Positions 1 through 5,201 of a DNA stretch of 5,271 nucleotides are shown here, piece after piece. Source of the stretch: Cocleimonas sp. GTDB taxonomy: Bacteria > Pseudomonadota > Gammaproteobacteria > Thiotrichales > Thiotrichaceae. The stretch lies in contig JAGLBQ010000121.1 in the NCBI GenBank assembly GCA_023146675.1, forward strand, positions 1 through 5,271. The letters are read 5' to 3'. The notes under the pieces are model-generated. The model was not told where the DNA came from, ran no database searches, and saw only the letters and a program-made list of their open reading frames with translations. The position numbers and the translations under genes were made by a program. Position 1 is the stretch's first letter, and each line of letters begins with the position of its first letter.

Positions 1-81
1 CCAGAAAATAAGACCTAAAACGACTATAAAGCCAATGATAAGCAACGTGTGTTGTTGCGCAAATTCAGTATATTCTTGCAT
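1..81 (-). CDS. yibN: Rhodanese-like membrane protein YibN, N-terminus only (gene runs off the left edge)
   Basis: Twenty-seven codons are visible on the minus strand from ATG at 79-81 and the frame is open to the window edge. The peptide starts MQEYTEFAQQHTLLIIG, a short polar head followed by one hydrophobic segment at about residues 12-27. This is the layout of YibN, whose E. coli form starts MQEIMQFVGRHPILS, so the similarity is recognisable even over so few residues. Family members anchor a single rhodanese domain to the inner membrane and are implicated in sulfane-sulfur handling; the domain itself lies outside the window and its catalytic cysteine cannot be checked. In many gammaproteobacteria the gene is followed by grxC and secB and faces gpmM-envC; the envC at 848 on the opposite strand supports the call. 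No clear Shine-Dalgarno site precedes the start. Confidence 0.65.
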   Translation of the reverse strand, partial: MQEYTEFAQQHTLLIIGFIVVLGLIFW

Positions 82-120
82 GAAGAGTGTTTTTACCAAG
101 ATTAAAAATAGTTGTGTAAG

Positions 121-137
121 ATAACCGTCTATCGGTT
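121..137. repeat. 17-nt repeat, copy 1, in the yibN leader region (internal inverted repeat AACCG/CGGTT)
   Basis: ATAACCGTCTATCGGTT lies 40 bp upstream of the yibN start. It contains a perfect 5-bp inverted repeat (AACCG at 123-127, CGGTT at 133-137) around a 5-nt centre. A second copy with two mismatches occurs at 5110-5126. It could be a protein-binding site, a small hairpin in the yibN leader, or part of a dispersed repeat family; the sequence alone does not decide. Confidence 0.4.
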
Positions 138-214
138 CTAGGTAAAGGCAAAATGATGAATATTATTTAATTAAAGGCAGTGAAAAACTAATAGGCACTT
201 TATTCAGCAAGCAG

Positions 215-237
215 TTCTTTACTTGAGCAGTAAAGAA
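215..237. promoter_or_regulatory. Perfect 9-bp dyad between arsR and yibN: candidate operator or transcript hairpin
   Basis: TTCTTTACT (215-223) and AGTAAAGAA (229-237) are exact reverse complements separated by TGAGC. The dyad lies 43 bp past the arsR stop and 133 bp before the yibN start, in the order of minus-strand transcription. No T-run follows on the minus strand, so it is not a typical intrinsic terminator. A symmetric 23-bp site in a region that must control yibN fits an operator for the neighbouring ArsR-type dimer, but that is inference. The rest of the 198-bp gap holds a 10-bp palindrome TTTAATTAAA (166-175) and no gene that I can support; I found no convincing yibN promoter. Confidence 0.4.
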
Positions 238-279
238 GCAAACTTTAAGTAGGAATTAACAGGTTGTTTGTAAGAGTTT

Positions 280-630
280 CTAACGCACAGAACAGAAAAT
301 ATCTTGCATCATGGCAATGAGTTTTAGTGTGCGTGAATCGCCAACACGATAAAAAACACGGTTAGCGTCTTTACGAGAAGCGAGTATGCCCTTATCTCTT
401 AAAATGGCTAAATGCTGTGAAATATTACTTTGTGATGTACCAACGCACTCTACAATATCTTGTACACTAACTTCCTTTTCACCTAAAACACAGAGAATTT
501 TTAGTCGTAAGGGATGGGAAATCGCTTTGAGGGAGCGTGATGCAATTTCTACATCTTCATCGCGCGCTAACAAGTCAACGGTAAAACCGCAGTTATCCCC
601 AGAATTTATAGAGTTGTTGAAATTTGTCAT
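280..630 (-). CDS. ArsR-family transcriptional repressor, predicted SqrR/BigR-type persulfide sensor
   Basis: This 116-residue protein is a full-length winged-helix repressor of the ArsR/SmtB family. The core runs from about residue 27 (SRSLKAISHPLRLKILCVLG) through the recognition helix (TSQSNISQHLAILRDKG, 65-81) and the wing (SRKDANRVFYRV, 85-96) to a C-terminal dimerisation helix. The classical ArsR metal motif ELCVC is absent. Instead there is a cysteine in helix 2 (C47, in ILCVL) and one near the C-terminus (C113, in DIFC), 66 residues apart. That equals the spacing of the reactive pair in SqrR (C41/C107) and BigR (C42/C108), which form a polysulfide bridge and release DNA when persulfide is present. 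C14 and C62 are additional. The adjacent rhodanese gene on the same strand fits a sulfane-sulfur circuit. ATG at 628-630 gives a 20-25 residue tail before the conserved core; no good Shine-Dalgarno site is visible. Family assignment is secure; the sensing role is inferred. Confidence 0.85.
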   Translation of the reverse strand: MTNFNNSINSGDNCGFTVDLLARDEDVEIASRSLKAISHPLRLKILCVLGEKEVSVQDIVECVGTSQSNISQHLAILRDKGILASRKDANRVFYRVGDSRTLKLIAMMQDIFCSVR

Positions 631-669
631 ATTTTAGCTGCACTATGTGGAGGTGTATTAGAATTACTT

Positions 670-686
670 AATATTATAATGTTATT
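670..686. promoter_or_regulatory. Imperfect palindrome over the arsR -10 box, candidate autorepression site
   Basis: AATATTATAATGTTATT is symmetric about position 678 with 6 of 8 arm positions matching (AATA..AT / AT..TATT). It covers the -10 hexamer of the predicted arsR promoter, where an autorepressing ArsR protein often binds. The tract is nearly all A and T, so chance symmetry is a real possibility. Confidence 0.25.
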
Positions 687-701
687 TATGGAGAATGTCA
701 C
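673..701 (-). promoter_or_regulatory. Sigma-70 promoter of arsR
   Basis: Read on the minus strand, the -35 box is GTGACA (701-696, 5 of 6 consensus positions) and the -10 box is TATAAT (678-673, 6 of 6), with an ideal 17-bp spacer. Transcription would start near 666, giving a leader of about 36 nt before the arsR ATG. This is the strongest promoter seen in the window. The 217-bp divergent region 631-847 must also carry the envC promoter, but none of the plus-strand candidates there (for example TATAAG at 732-737) has a convincing -35 partner. Confidence 0.6.
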
Positions 702-825
702 TGAAAACATGATGGTTCTGTGCAGCATTTGTATAAGATTACGCCTAATGCTCATCATTATTTAGGCTGAGTAGTTACAACCTGTTATTATATCTCAGGT
801 TAAAGTGCTCGTCTTCACCTTCCTA

Positions 826-837
826 TATTCAGGAATA
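826..837 (+). promoter_or_regulatory. Inverted repeat TATTC-AG-GAATA containing the envC Shine-Dalgarno site
   Basis: The AGGA at 831-834, 13 nt before the envC ATG, is the only plausible ribosome-binding site and is set rather far from the start. It lies at the centre of a perfect 5-bp inverted repeat with a 2-nt spacer. The loop is too small for an RNA hairpin, so if it means anything it is more likely a DNA-binding half-site pair. Confidence 0.3.
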
Positions 838-847
838 CTCTACCTTC

Positions 848-2104
848 ATGTTATTAAAACTACCAAAAAAATTGCTCACATTAGTATTGATGCTCTCCTC
901 AGTGCTGATGACCCCTGTTTCATTTGCAGATAGCCAACAGCAAACCATCAAAAAGAAGATTAAACAGGTTTCCTCTAGCTTGCATGCGGCACAAAGTAGA
1001 TCAAGTAAACTGAGCGGTGAAGTTAATGGGCTGGAGAGAAATCTTAGTGATATTTCAAAATCACAATATCGTACTGAGAAAAAAATGGAGAGCTTAGGAA
1101 AGAAATTGGGTCAAAACAGCTATGAAAAACAGCAGTTATTAACAAGCATTGAGGAGCAAAAGGAAGCGCTAGCACAGCAGATGCAAGCACTTTATACATC
1201 AGGTGAACAGTCACATTTGCGTTTATTATTAAAGCAGGATGATCCCTCTGATATAGGGCGTACCATTAAATATTTTGAATACCTTAATCGTAGCCGTTTG
1301 AGTAAAATTAAAACAATTCGCGTCAGTTTAAAGAAAGTAAAGAAAATGGAGCAACAGATTGCTGATGATCGTACTAAACTTACAGGGTTAAAAAGCAAAC
1401 TATCAACGCAAAAAAAGAGCTTAAATAATACGTTGAAAAAGCGTGAGAAGTCATTAAAACAGGCAAAAAAACAAGTTGCTAATAAAGCAAATAAATTGAA
1501 AAAACTAAAAAGGCAAGAAGCCCGTTTACAACGCGTCATTGCTAATTTAATTGATAAGCAAAAAAAGGAAGAGAAGGTTAGAATAAAGAATTCTAAGAAA
1601 AATGATAAACAAAAAAGTAAAGCAACACAGCCAAGCAAGAAAGTTGTAAAAGCCAGCAAAAAAACAAGCCCAAAAGGGAAAATAGTTAGCTCGTCAATGT
1701 TTACCTCAAGTCGACCTTTTTCATCATTACGGGGTCGCCTCTCATGGCCAGTACGTGGGCGAATGACTCACCGCTATGGATCAAAAAGAAATGCTAAACA
1801 ACGTTGGCGTGGTGTGGTTATAGAGGCACCCGGTGGACGTAAAGTGCGTGCCGTTGCGCGAGGGAAAATAGAGTTTGCGGGGCGTTTGAATGGTTATGGT
1901 TACCTAATAATTATTCGTCATGATAAGAGTTATCGCAGTTTATACGCCTATAATCGAGCAATTTATAAACGAACAGGGCAAATGGTTAATGCAGGTGAAG
2001 TGATTGCTGCGGTTGGAAACTCTGGTGGACAGGTAAAGAATGCCTTGTATTTTGAAATCAGACGGGGAACGCGTTTGCAGAATCCTTCGCGCTGGTGTCG
2101 TTAG
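848..2104 (+). CDS. envC: Murein hydrolase activator EnvC
   Basis: EnvC is a periplasmic protein that, recruited and opened by FtsEX, switches on the amidases AmiA/AmiB to split septal peptidoglycan during division. At 418 residues it is almost the length of E. coli EnvC. A signal peptide (residues 1-27; basic KLPKK, hydrophobic core, cleavage after SFA) precedes a long coiled coil (about 30-240), a lysine-rich low-complexity linker (about 235-285) and a C-terminal LytM domain (300-418). The domain is the degenerate activator form: the first zinc-ligand motif HxGxD reads RGVV (R321 for His, V324 for Asp), and HLHFE reads ALYFE (A399, Y401). LYAYN (365-369) and YFEIRR match the E. coli protein closely. 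Runs of seven A residues in the lysine-rich part (near 1463 and 1560) are possible polymerase-slippage points. The usual upstream gpmI/gpmM and downstream S41 peptidase genes are missing, so it appears monocistronic. Confidence 0.93.
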   Translation: MLLKLPKKLLTLVLMLSSVLMTPVSFADSQQQTIKKKIKQVSSSLHAAQSRSSKLSGEVNGLERNLSDISKSQYRTEKKMESLGKKLGQNSYEKQQLLTSIEEQKEALAQQMQALYTSGEQSHLRLLLKQDDPSDIGRTIKYFEYLNRSRLSKIKTIRVSLKKVKKMEQQIADDRTKLTGLKSKLSTQKKSLNNTLKKREKSLKQAKKQVANKANKLKKLKRQEARLQRVIANLIDKQKKEEKVRIKNSKKNDKQKSKATQPSKKVVKASKKTSPKGKIVSSSMFTSSRPFSSLRGRLSWPVRGRMTHRYGSKRNAKQRWRGVVIEAPGGRKVRAVARGKIEFAGRLNGYGYLIIIRHDKSYRSLYAYNRAIYKRTGQMVNAGEVIAAVGNSGGQVKNALYFEIRRGTRLQNPSRWCR

Positions 2105-2113
2105 TGGCATAAA

Positions 2114-2129
2114 AGGCATGGCTAATGCA
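2114..2129 (+). promoter_or_regulatory. Weak sigma-54 (-24/-12) promoter candidate upstream of rtcR
   Basis: AGGCATGGCTAATGCA matches the -24/-12 consensus at 9 of 12 informative positions and has the essential GG and GC spaced by exactly 10 bp. It lies just after envC and points at rtcR, 145 bp before its start. If real, rtcR would be under sigma-54 control, perhaps its own; known rtcR genes are not generally described that way, and a 16-nt match in one intergenic region may be chance. A perfect TATAAT at 2184-2189, without a good -35 box, is the rival sigma-70 candidate. Confidence 0.22.
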
Positions 2130-2254
2130 ATGATGAGTTTGCTAACTATGCTTATTGGTCGTAATGGAATTGATTTCATACGATATAATATCTTCATCAA
2201 TCCAAAAACTTAGGCGTAAAAACTTCAATATTTAAGGAAAACAATATCAATCTA

Positions 2255-2272
2255 GCAAGCTGAATAGCTTGC
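2255..2272 (+). promoter_or_regulatory. rtcR: Stem-loop directly before the rtcR start codon
   Basis: GCAAGCT (2255-2261) and AGCTTGC (2266-2272) form a perfect 7-bp stem with the tetraloop GAAT. It ends one nucleotide before the GTG start at 2274 and so takes up the whole region where a Shine-Dalgarno site should be. The only purine-rich ribosome-binding sequence, AAGGAAAA (2234-2241), lies over 30 nt from the start on the far side of the stem. Folding of the hairpin would bring that sequence to about 14 nt from the GTG, or would block initiation; either would make rtcR translation structure-dependent. Confidence 0.45.
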
Positions 2273-2273
2273 A

Positions 2274-3920
2274 GTGTCCCTATCTAAAAACAACCGAAGT
2301 GAACAAGCAGCTATCAAAAGAAATAATGTAATAATAGGCGTATTAGGCGCACGATTAGATCATGGTGGGTTGGGTGGTAAGCGCTGGCGACGCTGGCGAC
2401 CTAATATCTCGATGCTTTTGCAGCAATCAATTGAAATTAGTGAATTTATTCTTATTTATCACAAAGATGAAGAAGAACTTGCAGTATTGACTATTAAGGA
2501 TATGGCAGCGCTATCCCCACAGACTAAAGTGCAGAGTTATCTTGTTGACTATGACGACCCATGGGATTTTGAGCAGGTCTATTCTCAGCTGCATGACTTT
2601 GCCAGCAAGCAAAATTTTGATGCAGAGAAAAATAACTATCTGGTACATATCACCACAGGAACGCATGTAGTGCAGATTTGTCTCTATTTGCTTACTGAGG
2701 CTAACTATATTCCTGGACAATTATTACAGACTTCACCAAGTGCAGAAGGCAAAGGCAAGCCTGTAGGAAAGTATCAAATTATTGATCTTGATCTCTCTCG
2801 TTATGATCTAATAGCATCACGTTTTGAGCATGAATCTCGCCAAGCTATTGCCTACTTAAAAGGAGGGATAGAAACGCGCAATAAAGATTTTAATACACTG
2901 ATTAAACAACTAGAGCAAGTATCAATTCGCTCCACTGAGCCTATTTTATTAACAGGTGCAACAGGGGTTGGAAAATCACGTTTAGCACGGCTTATTTTTG
3001 ATCTCAAAAAACAACGGTGCAAAATGCGCGGTAAATTAGTCGAGGTTAATTGCGCGACTTTGCGTGGTGACAATGCCATGTCAGCTATTTTTGGACATAT
3101 AAAAGGTGCTTACACAGGTGCCGCAAGTGATCGTAAAGGGCTCTTACTAGAGGCTAATCACGGTTTGTTATTTCTTGATGAAATCGGAGAGTTAGGGCTT
3201 GATGAGCAAGCAATGTTATTGCGTGCAATTGAAGATAAAACCTTTATGCCCTTTGGGTCAGATAAAGAAAGTCACAGTAATTTCCAATTAATTGCAGGAA
3301 CCAATCGCAATTTATTTAAGCAAGTAGAAAAAGGTGAGTTTCGTGAAGATTTGCTCGCACGGATCAATCTATGGAGTTATGAAATGCCATCATTAAAAGC
3401 GCGTATTGAAGATCTAGCACCAAATATTGAGCATGAATTAGAACTATTCACCCGCAAAGCCAGCTACAAAGTTGCCTTTAATAAAGGCGCAAAAGAAAAA
3501 TATTTAACCTTTGCTCATTCAGAAGATGCTCTATGGAAAGCAAACTTTCGTGACCTTAACTCCAGTATTACCCGCATGGCAACGCTTGCCAGTGGAGGGC
3601 GCATAACAGAGGACGTTGTTGATACCGAAATTCGACGTCTGAGCTGTGACTGGCATTGCTATCAGCCAGCCAGTGCTGAGCGTGATAATCAGGATTTGTT
3701 GAATAAAATATTAGGTAATGAAGCCGTTGAGCAGATTGATTTATTTGAAAGGCTGCAACTTGCTGACGTTGTTCGTCTTTGCCAAAAAAGCAAAAGTTTG
3801 GCTGAAGCAGGGCGTAAATTATTTAATATTAGTCGTGAGGCAAAAGCTAATAGCAATGATAGTCATCGACTGCGGATTTATTTACGTAAATATGGATTAG
3901 AGTTTAGGGAGTTGAATTAG
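2274..3920 (+). CDS. rtcR: RtcR, CARF-domain sigma-54 activator of RNA repair genes
   Basis: RtcR senses RNA damage through an N-terminal CARF domain and activates sigma-54 transcription of RNA-repair genes (rtcB ligase, rtcA cyclase). The 548 residues have the family's order: CARF (about 19-180, with KRWRRWRP at 36-43 and HITTGTHV at 125-132), AAA+ (about 205-440) and a C-terminal HTH (about 506-545). AAA+ motifs are intact: Walker A GATGVGKS (228-235), sigma-54 contact loop GAYTGA (278-283; usual GAFTGA), Walker B LLFLDEIGE (D302, E303), sensor I near N344, arginine fingers R357 and R363, sensor II R426. Similarity to E. coli RtcR is continuous to the end. GTG at 2274 is the only usable start: in-frame TAG codons lie at 2265 and 2253, and no ATG, GTG or TTG follows before the CARF domain. 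The N-terminus is about 15-18 residues longer than in E. coli. No rtcB or rtcA is nearby, so its target lies elsewhere. Confidence 0.92.
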   Translation: MSLSKNNRSEQAAIKRNNVIIGVLGARLDHGGLGGKRWRRWRPNISMLLQQSIEISEFILIYHKDEEELAVLTIKDMAALSPQTKVQSYLVDYDDPWDFEQVYSQLHDFASKQNFDAEKNNYLVHITTGTHVVQICLYLLTEANYIPGQLLQTSPSAEGKGKPVGKYQIIDLDLSRYDLIASRFEHESRQAIAYLKGGIETRNKDFNTLIKQLEQVSIRSTEPILLTGATGVGKSRLARLIFDLKKQRCKMRGKLVEVNCATLRGDNAMSAIFGHIKGAYTGAASDRKGLLLEANHGLLFLDEIGELGLDEQAMLLRAIEDKTFMPFGSDKESHSNFQLIAGTNRNLFKQVEKGEFREDLLARINLWSYEMPSLKARIEDLAPNIEHELELFTRKASYKVAFNKGAKEKYLTFAHSEDALWKANFRDLNSSITRMATLASGGRITEDVVDTEIRRLSCDWHCYQPASAERDNQDLLNKILGNEAVEQIDLFERLQLADVVRLCQKSKSLAEAGRKLFNISREAKANSNDSHRLRIYLRKYGLEFRELN

Positions 3921-4203
3921 GAATCTGCACGAAACAACGTCCCGAGCTATAACTTGTACCAAAGGGGCATAGCAACCTTTTTATCCCCGCTTAGAGGTAG
4001 CCCAACATCCTTTAGTGTTGCTTGATAATGATACTTTTTGATAAAATTAAAAGGGTATTTGAATTCTTATAAGTTGTATGATTATTATAAAAATATTTCA
4101 TTGATCTGCTTCAATTTCATTACAAATGAACAACGTATTGCAGATAAATCTGATCGTCTAAGGAATCTCTAAAGACGGTGGTTTTAACCTTAAAGAAAGA
4201 CTC
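3921..4203. other. Intergenic region rtcR-folBK with small inverted repeats, no gene
   Basis: No coding sequence is supported in these 283 bp. The left part is the most GC-rich: GGGG (3964-3967) can pair with CCCC (3985-3988), AAAGG (3961-3965) with CCTTT (3976-3980, followed by two more T), and CAACA (4003-4007) with TGTTG (4016-4020). The last arms look like a worn copy of the CCCAACAT...ATGTTGGG type of intergenic palindrome. Any of these could end the rtcR transcript, but none is a strong intrinsic terminator. The right part is very AT-rich and carries TTCATT-ACA-AATGAA (4116-4130), a small symmetric site. No tRNA-like or Y-RNA-like fold, as found near some rtc operons, could be built by eye. 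Confidence 0.4.
4059..4088 (+). promoter_or_regulatory. Possible sigma-70 promoter of folBK
   Basis: TTGAAT (4059-4064) and TATTAT (4083-4088) are separated by 18 bp and match 4 of 6 and 5 of 6 consensus positions. Transcription would start near 4095, leaving a leader of about 110 nt. The tract is so AT-rich that several similar hexamers occur, so this is only the best-spaced pair. Confidence 0.3.
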
Positions 4204-5037
4204 ATGAATACAGACATCGTTTATGTACGTGATTTACAAGTAGCCGGATTAATAGGCATTTATGACTGGGAACGGCAAATTCGTCAGATGATTAATATTG
4301 ATCTGGAAATGGGCTGGGATAATCGTAAAGCGGCGGCATCAGATGATATTAAGCATACGCTAAATTATAAAGCAGCATCTAAAATGGTCGTAGAGCTGGT
4401 TAAAGAGAGTGAATACCAGTTGGTAGAAACATTAGCTGAGCGTATAGCGGAATTACTACTAGAAAAAATGCATATTCCATGGGTGAAAGTTACATTAGGT
4501 AAGCCTAAAGCGGTCAGTGGTTCGCGCGAGGTTGGGGTGATTATTACCCGCAAACGCAAGGCTCAGGTCTATCTGGATATTGGCAGTAATATCGACCGCA
4601 AGCGTAATATTCGCTCCTGCATGCAACAGTTAAGATTGGAGTTCCCTGATATTGTTTTCTCTCGTGCTTATGAATCAGCTGCCGCAGGATTTGATGGTGA
4701 TCCTTTTATTAATTTATCTGCCCGTTTGAACACCGATAAATCCTATCAAGAAATGTCACGCTATTTAAAACGCTTAGAGACAGACCATGCACGTCAACGT
4801 AGTGGGGTTAAATTTAGCTCAAGAACACTGGATGTGGATATTTTATTTTATGATAATTTAGTGTTGCAACCAGAGATTGATTTGCCACGCGCTGAAGTAA
4901 CTAAATATCCCTTTGTGCTCTATCCTCTTGCTGAAATAGCGGCTGATTACATTCATCCTGAACTTGGTTTGAGTATGGCTATATTGGCAGAAAGTTCAGG
5001 GTTAGATCGAAAGGTGTTGCAGGAAATTAGTCTTTAG
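4204..5037 (+). CDS. folBK: Bifunctional FolB-FolK: dihydroneopterin aldolase fused to HPPK
   Basis: One 277-residue frame joins two consecutive enzymes of folate synthesis. Residues 1-118 are FolB, which cleaves 7,8-dihydroneopterin to 6-hydroxymethyl-7,8-dihydropterin and glycolaldehyde; GIYDWERQ (catalytic E23), MGWDNRKAAASDD, Y55 and GKPKAV (K100) match E. coli FolB. Residues 121-277 are FolK (HPPK), which pyrophosphorylates that product with ATP: DIGSN (125-129), FSRAYES (152-158), the FIN loop around N170 and SRTLDVDIL (206-214), with D210 and D212 as Mg ligands. The HPPK half belongs to the variant with FDGD and PFVLYPLAEIA, known to me as a stand-alone protein beside folB in Pseudomonas-like genomes, rather than the classical E. 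coli FolK. The linker is only a few residues (RKRKA), so both domains are complete. A purine-rich AAAGAAAGA (4192-4200) precedes ATG 4204. It is alone in its transcription unit as far as can be seen. Confidence 0.92.
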   Translation: MNTDIVYVRDLQVAGLIGIYDWERQIRQMINIDLEMGWDNRKAAASDDIKHTLNYKAASKMVVELVKESEYQLVETLAERIAELLLEKMHIPWVKVTLGKPKAVSGSREVGVIITRKRKAQVYLDIGSNIDRKRNIRSCMQQLRLEFPDIVFSRAYESAAAGFDGDPFINLSARLNTDKSYQEMSRYLKRLETDHARQRSGVKFSSRTLDVDILFYDNLVLQPEIDLPRAEVTKYPFVLYPLAEIAADYIHPELGLSMAILAESSGLDRKVLQEISL

Positions 5038-5061
5038 CTACTGACATAATGCTGTCAGTAG
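5038..5061 (+). terminator. Stem-loop immediately after folBK, terminator-like but lacking a T-run
   Basis: CTACTGACA (5038-5046) and TGTCAGTAG (5053-5061) form a perfect 9-bp stem with loop TAATGC, starting at the base after the folBK stop codon. No T-run follows, so it is not a standard intrinsic terminator; it could still protect the 3' end or act with Rho. A competing pairing exists: GACATAAT (5043-5050) with ATTATGTC (5071-5078). Confidence 0.45.
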
Positions 5062-5102
5062 ACTACAAGTATTATGTCTGTCGCGTAGGTAGGGTCAGTA
5101 TA

Positions 5103-5137
5103 GTTATGCATAACCGACTATCGATTGCTCAGTTATG
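5103..5137. repeat. Nested palindromes with repeat copy 2 (5110-5126)
   Basis: GTTATGCATAAC (5103-5114) is a perfect 12-bp palindrome. Its right half CATAAC (5109-5114) is also inverted at GTTATG (5132-5137). Between and overlapping these lies ATAACCGACTATCGATT (5110-5126), 15/17 identical to 121-137. The cluster resembles a compact intergenic repeat or multi-site operator rather than coding DNA. Confidence 0.4.
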
Positions 5138-5201
5138 TAAACTTCTCTGATCCTACAGCATTTCGGCTATCAACCTAAAGCGGGACAAAAAACATATCTC
5201 T

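Noticed and set aside
386..637. Plus-strand open frame of 83 codons opposite arsR
   Set aside because: It lies almost wholly over the arsR gene, has no recognisable domain, and arsR has clear family motifs and a promoter.
1192..1659. Minus-strand frame of 155 codons opposite envC
   Set aside because: Its Phe/Leu/Cys-rich product is the antisense image of the lysine-rich coiled coil; no ribosome-binding site or family resemblance.
848..2104. EnvC as an active M23/LytM metallopeptidase
   Set aside because: The zinc-binding His and Asp positions are replaced (R321, V324, A399, Y401), as in known non-catalytic EnvC.
1940..2200. Minus-strand frame overlapping the envC 3' end
   Set aside because: Most of it is antisense to the conserved LytM domain and it has no recognisable protein features.
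3718..3900. Plus-strand 60-codon frame inside rtcR
   Set aside because: Out-of-frame shadow of the RtcR HTH region, without a start signal of its own.
3921..4203. Y-RNA-like or tRNA-like gene associated with rtcR
   Set aside because: No acceptor stem, T-loop sequence or long closed stem could be found by eye; a covariance-model search would settle it.
5049..5150. 33-codon frame (MLSVDYKYYVC...) after folBK
   Set aside because: No Shine-Dalgarno site, its start lies within a stem-loop and its body covers the nested palindromes, so a non-coding reading is more likely.
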